From the NCBI GenBank assembly GCA_036346375.1, contig CM070508.1, forward strand, positions 40,444,862 through 40,508,861: DNA of 64,000 nucleotides, written 5' to 3'. The notes under the pieces were generated by a model. That model ran no database searches. It worked only from the letters and a program-made list of their open reading frames with translations, and was not told the origin of the DNA. Below are positions 43,400 through 54,554 of this stretch, one piece after another. The DNA is from Guadua angustifolia (Eukaryota > Streptophyta > Magnoliopsida > Poales > Poaceae). The position numbers were made by a program, and so were the translations under genes. Position 1 is the stretch's first letter. Each line of letters starts with the position of its first letter.

Positions 43400-46319
43400 A
43401 TGGATCCCTCGCAGGTACTGATCTCGATCCCCAAAAGCGAAGATCAATACTACCTAGGGCTGGTAGGAAATTCAACTGCCGATACAGTTATTAACGAGGA
43501 AATTCCTAGACCTCCTTTATCGGCTAAAGGCTATAACATAACAGAATGGGGGAAAAGCTTTAGAGCTTGGCCGACGGCTCTCAAAGGCTGGAGGAGCTGG
43601 TACATCTGAGTATCGGCCCAAAAGAGGTCTGAATGGGAAAACATGGGCATAGCTGAGTGTCTCCCACTGAGTCTTGCAAACCCTGAAGCCAATGAGCCCT
43701 TGGTGGCCACGGCCTGTTATTTTTGGTCGGACACTCTTAATGCTTTTCTTTTCCGGACTGGCCCCATCGGTCCAACCCTCTTAGACATAGCCGAGCTTTG
43801 TTGCCTTAGGCCAGACGGAGACCAGATATCGGCTTTTAGCGGCAAGCCAAGATATAAACTAATCCGATCAAAAGGCGAGGGATGGTCCAAGTATATTCAA
43901 CATAATAACAAGGTTAATGGGCTAGTATCGGATGAGGAGCATGCAGCTTTTTTGAATCTATGGCTAGATCAGTTTCTTTTCTGTGGAGTTTCTCTTGGAC
44001 CGACCCAAGTATATCAATATGTGGCAGAGCAACTGGTTGAAGGCCGTCGGCTTGCACTTGGTAAGATGCTTCTTGGAGCTGTATATCAGATGATGCATGT
44101 TATCAGAAGTCGGCTTTTCTCTGGTTTCACTCAGTTTATCGTTGGCAACATAGGTGGTCCGTTATGGCTCGTCCAGCTCTGGCTTTATAGCATATTTAGC
44201 TGATCACTCATCTCTGAACCCTTAGAAGACTCGGCCTTCCCCCGCGAGGATTACCCTGAAGGCACCACCCCGCAGTTCAGAGCCAGTCGGTCACATGGAG
44301 AGAGATTGGTGATGTGTTCCAGTGGTGACACCAGGATTACTCCGATCGACTTTAAAAAGTATTTGTCCTTTTTCCTCCATTTGGACAATGCGTCCTTTGG
44401 TTAGCAAGACTTCTTTTCCTACAGCAATGCGGCCGATTTTCAATGGCCTTCTTTCCTTCATCTGGATGCTGATAGTTCTTCAATGCCAACATCGACCATA
44501 GAGCTGTATCGAATTTTTATCTCCCCTTGCATCTTCCATGTCGGCTTGAATTCCCGTAATAGGACTTTTCAGCCTTCATACGAGTTCTACCATCCTTCTG
44601 TGTATGCCCGCCAATTGGGTTTTGGCCAGGTGGTGCCTTGCCTGCCCCTCCTTAGTCGTCTTGAACCAAGGGCCAGAGTGACTAATGCGACTGCAGCTGA
44701 AATTATTTCAGAAATAGCCGATGAATTCCAAGTTATTGATCTTCCGCACTTTTTCCTGAACTCCCGCCGCGCTAGCCAATTCTCGGCTTGGTGGGCGCCT
44801 ATATCGGAAGCCCTTTATCTGGATCGCACGCCATCAGCCATTATAGAGACATTCTTATCGGACTTTCATGAGCCGACGATAGTTTCTTCTAGCAGCAGTT
44901 CGAGCGAAGATAATTCGGATTCTTCCAGCTCGTCGGGTTATTCTAACTCATCTGTAGCTGTAGAGGTATCGGCTTATTTTCTTGTACTTTGTGCCTGAGT
45001 TTCTTGCCTATGTGATTTAACTGCTGATTTCCTTGCCCTTTTTTAGAATGCCACGGCTGATCAAACCACCGCTGCTCCTTCGGCTGCGGGGCCTAAAGGA
45101 AAAAAGCCAAATCAAGCTGCCGGCCTAACCGGCTATTCTTCTAGTAACCTCTGCATTCAAAGTCCATCACTTTCGGAGCTCAAGAAAGGCCAACTTTCCA
45201 GTAAGTTCTTATAGCTGATACTTTTGTTCTCTTTCCTTGCTGTCTAGCTATTGACTCCCGTTATTAATTTCCTGCAGAGAAACCCAAGTCGACGAAAGCT
45301 CCAGCCCGCCGTAAAAAACGCGCGGAACAAAGTGCTGAGAGTTCTCCTCGTGCATCGGCTTACGCGGAGGTAAATCTTCACCTTTCCTTATCAAGGGAAT
45401 TCCTTATACCGATTCCTGATGCACTTTTTTCAATTTTTAGCCAGCGGCATCCTCGCAAGTTGCTGGTATTTTGGCTGATCTTCCAGATGCCCCTGTTGTT
45501 ACCCCTCCGATACTGCTTCCTGCTCCTCAGCCGACTACCGAGGCACCTGCGCTAGAGGAGTCGATGGATCCTGATGATTTGCTCGGCTTTACTTTGGACG
45601 AGCTAGCCGACCCAGAAGTGATCGCCCCCGATGATTATGTAGCGGACATCCGTAACATTATCACCGTCTCTCAGAAGGCATCTGCTGCGGTCGTCCAATC
45701 GGGCCCAAACATGCAAGAGAAGCTAAATCGGCTTTTGACCGCGATTTCTCAACCGGAGGTAGATATCCTGGCCAATGCTCAGCCAATCCGCGATGCGATG
45801 GCTGTTGTCGAGGCCGATCTCCCGCCTGAGGCCCTGAAGGCCATTCTGGATGTCTGTCATATAGACGAAAGGAGGGCGGAAGTTGAAGCTGCAACAGCCA
45901 GAATAGCTCAACGAGAAGCTCAAGCAGCCGATCAGTGCCTGCTGGACGAATTGGTGGCCGACGCAAAGGCCAAGAAGAAGAAGTATGACGAAGATTCTTC
46001 TACCCTTAAGGCCGTCAAGTCGTCCGCGCAAAAATTAGAGTTGACGAAGAAGCGGCTTGAGGAGGAATTGGCTAAAGTGGAAGAAGAGCTTGCAAACAAC
46101 CTTGTCCTGGTGACTGCCACTTCAACATCTCTGAAAAATCAGAAGGCCGACATCGGCTTAGCTGTAACAAGGGTGAAAGAGCAATCGGCCAAACTTGTTT
46201 CAGTGCCTGGTACCGCCAAGGCCGATGAGGACATAATCTATGGGGTCACAGAAACATTAGCTAAGGCAGCCGCGGCATTGTCGGCTCTAGGTGCCAGGAT
46301 TCCTGGGTCTGGCCTGTAA
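43400..46319 (+). pseudogene. Antisense gene of Tat-C: plant mobile domain (PMD) protein, four exons
   Basis: Exons 43400-44965, 45047-45200, 45278-45369 and 45441-46319, joined by GT-AG introns of 81, 77 and 71 bp. The phases agree (0, 1, 0) and the sum is 897 codons with the stop. Exon 1 shows PMD features: FLFRTGPIGPTLLDIAELCCL, LRPDGD, then FLNLWLDQFLFCG, and YHPSVYARQLGFGQVVPCLP. Its end is a Ser/Asp-rich linker. Exons 2 and 3 are basic (KKKRAEQ-type). Exon 4 has a long coiled coil (KKRLEEELAKVEEELANNL). PMD proteins (MAIN/MAIL1 in Arabidopsis) act in silencing and genome stability, and the domain also occurs in transposons. Three stops break exon 1 (TGA 43607, TGA 44201, TAG 44402). The gene runs opposite to pol and converges with it. 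Confidence 0.85.
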
Positions 46320-46387
46320 CTTTGTGATATGTTAATGTGATGTTTTTAAAACAATGTTTCTCTTGCTGCACTTTTGTAACACACTTT

Positions 46388-46442
46388 AATCGGCTGTTTA
46401 ACCGATTATTTTTATCTTATTTTATCGGCTGTTTAACCGATT
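46388..46442. repeat. Two near-palindromes between convergent genes
   Basis: AATCGGCTGTTTAACCGATT at 46388-46407 and TATCGGCTGTTTAACCGATT at 46423-46442. Each is a near-inverted repeat (AATCGGyT-n-AACCGATT). They lie between the antisense gene stop (46319) and the pol end (46473), so they could shape 3' ends of both transcripts. Confidence 0.75.
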
Positions 46443-46472
46443 TGTTTCTGAACTCTTTGTACCATATTTTGA

Positions 46473-47750
46473 CTACGCACCGACCCAAATGCTGGGGCAG
46501 TATTTCTTTAAATATTTCCCATTGATTGCTTTAGGAAAAATGCTTCCTTCTAATGTCTCAAGTATATATGCATTTCCACCAACAAGCCGATTTATTTTAT
46601 ACGATCCTTCCCACGTTGGCGACCACTTACTGAATCGATTATCCTTAGAACCGATCAGCAATATTGTTTTCCAAACCAAATCGGCTTCACTAAACGATTT
46701 AGGCACGACCTTTTTATTATAGGCTCTTGCAACTTTTTCCTTATTCCTTTTAAGCCGATTTAAAGTAACCAGCCTTAACTCCGCCAAGTCATCTAAATTG
46801 CATAGCATCAATTCTTTATATTCGTCAGCTGACAGATTATTTTTCCTTGCTACCCACATAGACTCAATATTTATTTCTACGGGCAATACGGCCTCTTGCC
46901 CATACACCAACTGATATGGTGACAGTTTAGTCGACCCGTGAAACGCTAGCCGATAAGCCCATAGTGACTCTGACAGAGTTGAGTGCCAATTTCAAGGCCT
47001 TTCATCGATTTTTCTTTTAATCAACTTGATCAAAGATTTGTTAGACAACTCGGCATGTCCATTAGCCTGAGCGTAATATGGCGACGAGTTAAGCAGTTTG
47101 ATGCCCAGACTTTCTGCAAAGCTTTTAAAATCGTTAGACATGAACACAGTTCCTTGATCGGTTGTGATAGTCTGAGGAATGCCGAATCGATGGATAATGT
47201 GTTCATTAACAAAGCCGATAGCTTCTACGCTGGTGACTTTTTTAAGCGGAACGGCTTCAACCCATTTTGAAAAATAGTCTGTGGCTACGAGGATGAACTT
47301 ATGGCCCTTGCTTGATGCCGAATATCCGCCGACACGCCTATCCCCACCCTCTGAATGGCCATGGCTTAATAATCGGGTATAAAGCCGATGCTGGTGCAAG
47401 TTGCACATTCCCAAACTTTTGACAATTTTGGCACCCTTTGTAATACTTGAAACAATCTTCTAACATTGTCGGCCAAAAATACCCAGTTCGTCTTAGGATC
47501 CACTTCATCTTATGAGCCGATTGATGTGCTCCGCAAATTCCTTCGTGCACTTCACCCATAGCTACTTTTGCTTCTTCATCGCCTAAACGCCGCAGAAGCA
47601 ATCCTTCCAATGTCCGATAGTATAATTCTCCTTCTAACACAACATACTTCAGTGCTTTTTGATGAACTTTTCGTGCAGTAGGCCCGGATGGATTCATTAG
47701 GTAAGCTTTTCTTTCCGTTCTCCAGTCGGCATTGTCAACACACAGCACTG
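46473..47750 (-). pseudogene. Tat-C integrase
   Basis: HHCC zinc region: HEGICGAHQSAHKMKW and CQNCQKF (frame from 47748). The core in a second frame has FILVATDYFSKWVEA (first Asp), TTDQGTVFMS (second Asp) and ANGHAELSNKSLI (Glu). The C-terminal part in a third segment has VYGQEAVLPVE, VWKTI, WSPTWEGSYKI and ETLEGSIFPKAINGKYLKKY. Frameshifts near 47340-47410 and 46910-46990 separate the pieces. Complete in domains, dead as an enzyme. Confidence 0.9.
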
Positions 47751-48059
47751 TTTTGTCGATTAATTCGAATGCCTCGTATCGGCTGTATTCCTTGTAGCCT
47801 GAAGCCGCCTAGGCCAAGATGTTGGCCTTGTTATTCATCTCCCTAGGCACATGGCTGATACAGAATGACGTAAAAGTGTTGATAACATCGAGACAACGCT
47901 CTAGATATTTCGATAACACCTCATCATTGCATTTAAATTCTCCTTTAATTTGTTGCACCACCAGTAATGAGTCACCATACGCTTTACATTACCCGCCTGA
48001 TACTATCTACCAACCGCATTTCTTGAGCAATGCTTCATATTCGATCGGTTATTAGAGTA
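47751..48059 (-). pseudogene. Decayed link between RNase H and integrase of Tat-C
   Basis: On the minus strand this stretch has several stops but keeps scattered Tat pol residues, matching the second half of the extra RNase H and the linker. No intact motif remains. Confidence 0.5.
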
Positions 48060-48700
48060 TCAGCTTTTAAGCCGATATGCAAACTCGACGTTATGCCCTT
48101 TTGGCGAAATCAATACAATACCTATTCCACTTCCCTCTTGACAGACTGACCCATCAAAATACAATTGCCACGGAGCTACATTGACCATTCCTGCCATAGT
48201 ATCATGTCCTGTTATGAAATCGGCTATAGCTTGCCCTTTAATAGCTTTGGCCGATTCAAACTGTAGATCGAACTCGGTTAGAGCATAAGCCCACTTCCCA
48301 AGTCGTCCTCTTAAAATCGGAGCAGATAGCATGTATTTGACGACGTCAGTTCTACATACTACTATGCAGGTCGATGCTAATACATAGTGCCTCAATTTCG
48401 AGCAAGCAAAATATAATGATAAACATAACTTTTCCACTGGAGGGTACCTGGTCTCAGCATCCAAGAGTCGTCGGCTTAAGTAAAATATTACTCGTTCTTT
48501 ACCATCAATTTCTTGCGCCAATACGGCCCCAATGGTCTCGCTTTCAGCCGATACATATAGCTTAAATGGGATACTCTTCTGAGGTGCAGCCAAGATTGGC
48601 GGTGACGCTAAGTATTGCTTTATATCGTCAAAAGCCTTCTGCTGATCGGCTCCCCATACAAACTCCTGATGATCCTTCAACTTTAGCAAAGGGCGAAAGT
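48060..48700 (-). pseudogene. Tat-C RNase H with start of the second, archaeal-type RNase H
   Basis: FVWGADQQKAFDDIKQYL, LYVSAESETIGAVLAQE and VEKLCLSLYFACSKLRHYV form the Ty3-type RNase H, in which the first catalytic Asp of the usual LY-x-D/A-x-S box is replaced. QAIADFIT follows, then WQLYFDGSVCQEGSGIGIVLISPKG, the opening of the additional RNase H typical of the Tat lineage. The frame ends at 48060 inside this second domain. Confidence 0.85.
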
Positions 48701-49676
48701 TCGAATCCTACCGCATGATTCGAGATAAATCGTCTTAAGTAGTTAATTTTACCGATCAGCTTTTGCAACTCATTCTTGCATGTCGGCGGTTTTGTATTCG
48801 CTATGGCCTTGACCCTTGTCTGGCTAACTTCAATACCTCTTTGATGTACCATGAAACCAAGGAACTGGCCAGCTGACACGCCAAATGCACATTTCAAGGG
48901 ATTCATCTTCAGCCCATGAGCTCTTGTGTTTTGAAATACTTTTTCCAAATCGGCTTGCTGCCAGTCTTCCTTAGACTTAACAACCACGTCATCGATGTAA
49001 ATCTCAACGATATGGCCGATTAGATCGTGAAAGATCAAATTCATGGCGCGTTGATAAGTAGCGCCTGCGTTTTTTAAGCCGAATGTCATTACTGGCCATT
49101 CATACAGCCCTATCGCGCCAGGGCATCTGAAGGCAGTTTTGGGGACATCGGCTTCCGCCATGAATATCTGGTTATATCCAGCGTTTCCATCAAGAAAGCT
49201 GATAATCTTATTACCTGAAGCAGGATCGATAAGCATATCGGCTATAGGCATCGAATATTCATCCTTCGGTGTGGCTTTATTCAAATCTCTGAAATCGACG
49301 CATACCCGAAGTTTACCATTCTTTTTCATGACAGGAACGATGTTAGATACCCATTTAGCATATCGGTAAGGCCTTATAAATTTGGCCTCCAGCAACCTTT
49401 CAATTTCTTCTTTTATTACATTATACAATTCTGGATTAAACCGTCGAGGAGGTTGTTTGTACGGCCGATACCCTGGCTTGATAGGCAGCTGATGTTCCAC
49501 TAGCTGTCGGCTTAACCCAGGCATCTCATAGTATTCCCAGGTGAAACAATCCCTGTATTCTTTAAGTATTTTGACCAACTTATTTTTGTATTCTAGATCT
49601 AAATTTGCACTTACAAAAGTTGGCCTTTTTCTATCACCATCTCCTATATCGATTTCTTCAAGCATATCAGTAGAAG
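48628..49676 (-). pseudogene. Tat-C reverse transcriptase, N-terminus cut by Tat-D LTR
   Basis: From 49665: VEHQLPIKPGYRPYKQPPRRF, IEEIERLLEAKFIRP-like sequence, VPVMKKNGKLRVCVDFRDLN, FLDGNAGYNQI, VMTFGLKNAGATYQR and an intact IEIYIDDVVVKS-type box (VEIYIDDVVV). Then LKMNPLKCAFGV, GFMVHQRGIEV and INYLRRFI. Phe-Leu-Asp-Gly-Asn-Ala replaces the usual Phe-x-Asp-x-x-Ser/Ala-Gly start of that box. A frameshift near 48690 joins it to RNase H. Gag and protease are missing beyond 49676. Confidence 0.92.
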
Positions 49677-50790
49677 TGTGTCAACGATCGGGATCGCCAA
49701 CCGCAAGAAATGAAATAGGGGTTAATACGTTGTGGGACCCTGGCTGCGTTTCGCTCGAACGAAGGAAGAAAGCGATCGCGGTGTTGGTCTGAGCAAGACG
49801 ACAATGAAGCTCGAGACAAAGTTTTATATCGTTCGAGCCCTCGTGAAGGTAATAGTTTATCTGGCCGCCTTTGCGGCGGTGATTCTTATTATATTGGTAT
49901 ATTGTGGAAGTGTTTACGACTCAAGACAAGAGTGGAGACTCCTAACTCGAAATGTAGTGTGAGTCAGTGTTTTTTTTGTGTTTCGAGCTCTGCTGCCTTG
50001 GCCTTTATACCTCCTTTACATGCAACTACCGGGCGAGATCCCCTGAAGTGGCCTTCATGCACGTTGAGGGTCGGCAGAATCGCTTGACTTGTCAGCAAGA
50101 CTCAGGTCATCCCTACGACCGCGCTTTGGTAATCACGGCCGATGTTAGATCCAAATCCAAGGGCGGACCATGGCTTGAATGTGATCTCGCCCGAGCTCGA
50201 GGTCGTAAGGGCCGCATGGTGGGTCCACCGCGCCTAGGTCGAAGGCCAGCACGCACTTTGGCCGTGGTCGGGCCCTCCAAGCCTGGGGACTCACGATCAC
50301 ACGGCCAAGCAAGGAATGCCCAGCCCTCGTTAGCCTTCAAGGAAACATCAACCTGAAAGCAAAGGTCGGCCCAAGACCCGAGGTCGCGGGGCTCGAGCTC
50401 AAGGCCAGGCGCGCTTGAGGGCACCGCCGCTTAGCCGAGCAAGAGCGCGGCCGGGGGCCCGAGCCAGGACGCTGACCGGCCAAGGGTTGTCCATTTCTCG
50501 GCAGCCTAGCCCCGAGGCTCAAGGTCGCAGAGACGACTCGGGGTGACCTCGAGCCTCATCCAGAAGTCGTCGGGGACAAACCTTCATAGGTCTTGAAATC
50601 TTGGTCGAGGTCGGGCGGAGACCGCAAGGCTGATCCCCAGCCGCCGACACCTGGCGACCTTTGAAATCTATGCTGAAGGTCCGGACGCGAATGGGCGGCG
50701 GACACCTGTGATGCCTCGAGTCCGCAACCCCAGCCCTAACTGCGCCCGTCCAATCACGACAGGCACGCCTTTTGAGGTGCCGCAAGGCGG
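49677..50790 (-). mobile_element. 3' LTR of Tat-D (minus strand), right edge uncertain
   Basis: The left edge TGTGTCAACGATCGG at 49677 (or TGTCAACG at 49679) cuts Tat-C pol. A TATA-like element for the minus strand lies at about 49827-49834 (inverted CGATATAAAAC). The sequence is very GC-rich with GAGGTCG/CGAGGTC-type words. I could not find the polypurine tract, so the end near 50790 is only a guess from the change toward the antisense gene leader. Confidence 0.55.
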
Positions 50791-50930
50791 TTTTATGTAG
50801 TCAGCCAAGAAGAAATCGCCGAGCCTACCGCGAATCGCCAAAAAGAAGCCCCAATCGCCGCGCTTCGCCTCCAAAGTTTTGCGCCAAGCAATGCCTTTCT
50901 TCCTTCCTCGACTAAGCGCATCGCAGCCGC

Positions 50931-53900
50931 CATGACCAAGCTTGGGAGGAGCACCTTGTCGTCTGCGCATGATGAAAGAGCTCGAGACCCGGGATAGTGG
51001 ACCCGTGACATGGCGAAGTTGGCGGCGAGACCGAACCTCGCCCTAGGAGGATGAGATCGTCTGCACTGAGCATTATTCGCTCCTTGGCTCATGGACCCCG
51101 GAGAGCGAGTTTGTGGCGGACGCCCTCTCCACCATGCGAGATAGAGCTCATCAACTGTACCAAATTCCGCCCTTACGCTTGCCATCTTTTTCATCTCAGG
51201 CGAGGGATTCTCGAATCATTCCACTCCTCGCTGTTCTTCCGCCATTACTCCCTCTTCCGCCTCCGGAAGGACCCCGTGGTCGGATGCCTTTACTCCGACT
51301 TCGGACCGGCTCGATGGTCCTTCCCCAAGCGCGCCGCCGGATTCTCTTGGTCCTCGCCCGAGCGGTGGTTCTACTCAAGAAAGGGGAGCACGGGCTCGAT
51401 GTACGAGGGGCCCTCACACCGAGAAGGAGACCCCGAGCCCAAGACCTTGAGGTCGCACTCAGAGGCCATCGCCGCCATACATATTCGCGCCACACGCTGC
51501 CTCACCGCAAGCAATCGCCGCCGACTTCTCAGGAACCGTGTCCTCTCTGCGGAGGAGGGAGCACCTGTTTACGAGACCGCTGGGCGTGATTTACCCCACT
51601 CGGAAGGCTCGACAGTAAGTCCTTCGACCTTAGAACTCCCGCCAAGTTCAGCCTTTACAGCCCCTCCTGTCACCCCATGTTCTTGCAAAGACCGGCGAAT
51701 CCTGGTCTCGACAGATGTTCGAATGTTCGAAGCCGGGCGATGGGTACTCCTCGATGATCCGTCCCAAGAACGATTCACGGAAGGCCGAGGTAGGTCGCCG
51801 ACCCCGCCTTGATCTCGCTTCCGCGGAGGCCCTTCTCGACCCACACAGTTCTTAGGACCATCAGAGTCTGTTGGAGACGGCTAGGAGGATGTTTCATTGG
51901 CGGGGCAAGAGCAAGAAGGGAGGAAGAGACTTCCTGGCCGATCAAGTCACCCGGGCTAAGAAGCGCCACACCGAGTGGGGGATCGCGCCACGGTAAGGGT
52001 CCTACCGGTCGAGCCCCGAGCCAAGGTTTATGTGTCCTGGCCGTTGACGAAGTTTTCCCTTTCGCAGAAGAAGAAAGCGCGGCCGCCGCCAGACATTCGA
52101 GCCCTTCCTCGCCCCGAGCCTCGAGCTCGGCCTCGAGCTCCTGTGTCGCAAGGACACGCAGCGGCGTGCCCCTTGGCGCCGGGCGGCAAGACCTTCACGA
52201 CCTCGCCGAGACGGAGGCCGAGACCTGTAATCCTCGGCATTTTGGATCGCACCGCCCCTTCCGTGTCTTTCCGCTTAGTGTATGCTTTTGATCACAGACC
52301 TTGAGCACCTAAGCTCAAAACTTGCCCGTTTTGACGATGGCTGTTGTCCAGGGCGAGTCTGAGTCCGAGGAGGAGAACGCCAGTCTTGGCCTCACGCCAT
52401 GATCGCCGCCGCACACTCTCCTTCGAAGTCCCGAGCCAGCCCTCGGCTCATGAAGTTCTACTAAGGGCTTGACGACTCGTCCGAGGAGAACGAGCCCGCG
52501 GCCAGCGGGGACTTCGACACGGGCGAGGCCCATGACTCAGCCGCTGCCGATGACCTTCCCGAGGTCACAACGAGGGAGGAAACCCAGGGCTTTGTGGCAG
52601 CACCCGAGGCGGCCTCCCAAGCTCCGCCGGCCACGACCACTCCGGGCGTCGAGGCCGCGATGCCACCGGCAGCTGAAGGTGATCGGGTCGTAGAGGCTTC
52701 GAAGACCTCCCCAGCTGCGACCGCGTCAAGCGCCGAGGTCGCGGCTTCCCGGAACACGGAGGTCGCGAATGCCGCTGCGGATCCGGCCGCCGCTCCCTTG
52801 AGGCCGGAGGCGAGCGGGGCTCCGGCCGCGGAGGTCGGGACTAACATAGCGGCCGCATCTCTCCCGCCGATGGGCTAAACCCACCGGAGGAGACAAAGAA
52901 GATTGACAGATCGCCTCGGGCGGGGTTCAAAACCCCGCCCAAGCGCCAATGGTGGTCGGACCGACCAGATCGGGCGATGCGGTCGACGAGGAGGAAATCC
53001 TCATGTCAGACGATGACCGCGAGGAATTCACCCGCTGCTTGAGGGCCATCTCCACTGGCACGCTCTTCCCAAGATACTTCATACTTGGTAGTCCACCTTC
53101 TTGTCCCTCCTCACTTTGGGCCGCCTTTTTTGGGTGTGATCGACCATGCCTCTCGAGGGCTACAAGGCCTCCAAGAGCATGCCGACGCCCGAGAGGCCTC
53201 CCCGAACGCAGAGAGGCGCTGGAAGTTGAGCGCCCAGCTCGCCAGACCATCGAGGTTGAGCAGGGGAGCTCGAGCGAAGGCCCAGAGCTCGCCGACCGCG
53301 CCAAACGATGAGGGCTCAGGAGGTGGCCCACGCGCCGAAGCTCGAGCAAGCCAGACCTCCGAGCGAGTTCGGCTTTTACGGCCAGGAGCAAGAGCGCGAC
53401 GGCCGACCAAGGCGCCGAGGCCAAGCGGCCAAGGTTGCGGCGCCGAGAAGGCTTCATGGAGGCGCTGCCTCCCGAGCTTGAGGCCAAGATCCTCAAGCTT
53501 GAGGAAGAACTTGGGCAGTGCCAACAAGGCGCTCGAGGACAAGCGAGCCAAGGTCGAGGTCTTGAAGAAGGCCTCTGCGGAGCAAGCATCCCCTATGCCG
53601 AGGGCGTCTCCCGAGCTCGAGGCCAAAGTCCTCGAGCTTGAAGGGAAGTTGGAGCGCGCCACCAAGGTGCTCGAGGCTGAACGGGCCAAGGTCGGCTACC
53701 GAGAAGGCTTCATGAGAAGGCGCCACCCGCGCCGAGACCAAGGCCCCGGGCTTGAGGAGAAACTCGAGCACGCCAAAGAAGCGCAAAGAGCGCCTGCCCA
53801 ACTTGAAGACGAGAGGCGCCGAGTCATGGACGCTTCCCAAAGAAACCTCCAACTCAGAGCGAGCCGGGCGACTTCGAGAGCGAGAGTAGCCCACCGAGCA

Positions 53901-53942
53901 GAAAACCTTGCCCGCGAGATGGCCGATTGTAAAAAATATTAA
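50931..53942 (+). pseudogene. Antisense coiled-coil gene of Tat-D
   Basis: Plus-strand sequence between the LTR and the integrase, opposite to pol. The N-terminal third is broken over frames; in the frame from 51051 it has FFRHYSLFRLRKDP and AAGFSWSSPERWFYS, reminiscent of the gypsy-type domain of the Tat-A antisense gene. The middle (52460-52880) is Ala/Pro-rich. The C-terminal third repeats a helical unit (ELEAKVLELEGKLERATKVL, LEEKLEHAKEAQRA) and ends ENLAREMADCKKY at 53942. It resembles antisense ORFs of other Tat elements in layout. Function unknown; several frameshifts. Confidence 0.6.
53468..53790 (+). repeat. Tandem coding repeat, about 141-bp unit
   Basis: CCCGAGCTTGAGGCCAAGAT at 53468, CCCGAGCTCGAGGCCAAAGT at about 53609 and a shortened CCCGGGCTTGAGGAGAAACT near 53743. 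Each is followed by CTCGAGG or CTCGAGC and a GCC(A)AGGTCG phrase. The unit encodes about 47 residues of coiled coil. Confidence 0.8.
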
Positions 53943-54554
53943 CAAGCAAGAGGTGTACTCGATGGAAACAGCTTGTTTTTGACTTAACAAAGAAATCTTG
54001 TTCCTGCTTTTAAAACCATAGTTCGGGTCACTTAGAGTCTCTCTTGCTTCGCAGGTGCTAGCCGCCCGTGATTTCTCTCGTCGTGGCGCCGATGGGATAG
54101 TCCAACCCAGCCCCCGTTGGGCCCGAGGTCGAGCGACGCGTGCCTTGGGCACAAGACGTAGACATGTACTAGCGGCCACGACCTGCAGAGTTAAGGACAA
54201 ATCCGCACAAGTAGAGTGACACAAAGTGAACTCGTTAGGTAGATGAGCACGCCCAGATTAGCGTTTGAATGACCATTACGGTCATACGCACTGCTCGTCA
54301 GTCAAAGTGGCGAGGCTCTCGGCTCGGGCCCGGGCACAGGGGAGAGCTAGATTGCGAAGAGGTTCGGCTTATGTTTTAGCTCGTCCGCTGGGGGTGAACG
54401 TCAAACTCGTGACACTTAGACCAAGAGCGAATGCGCGGTGCATGAAAGGTTGTGCTCGGAAAGAAAGAATGCTCGGAAAAGAACAATAATGACACAGGTG
54501 GGAGCAAGCATAAAGAGCTAGAAAGAAACAACAGCTTTATTCAAATATAAGGCG
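53943..54554. other. Spacer between convergent antisense gene and pol of Tat-D
   Basis: About 600 bp. A minus-strand stretch near 54525-54540 (TTGAATAAAGCTGTTG) could hold a poly(A) signal for pol-sense transcripts. No supported ORF. Confidence 0.45.

Noticed and set aside
49732..54489. Many long ORFs on both strands of Tat-D LTR and antisense region
   Set aside because: Very GC-rich DNA has few stops. Most frames are Arg/Pro/Ala low-complexity and overlap each other. Only the coiled-coil frame and the short gypsy-type stretch were kept.
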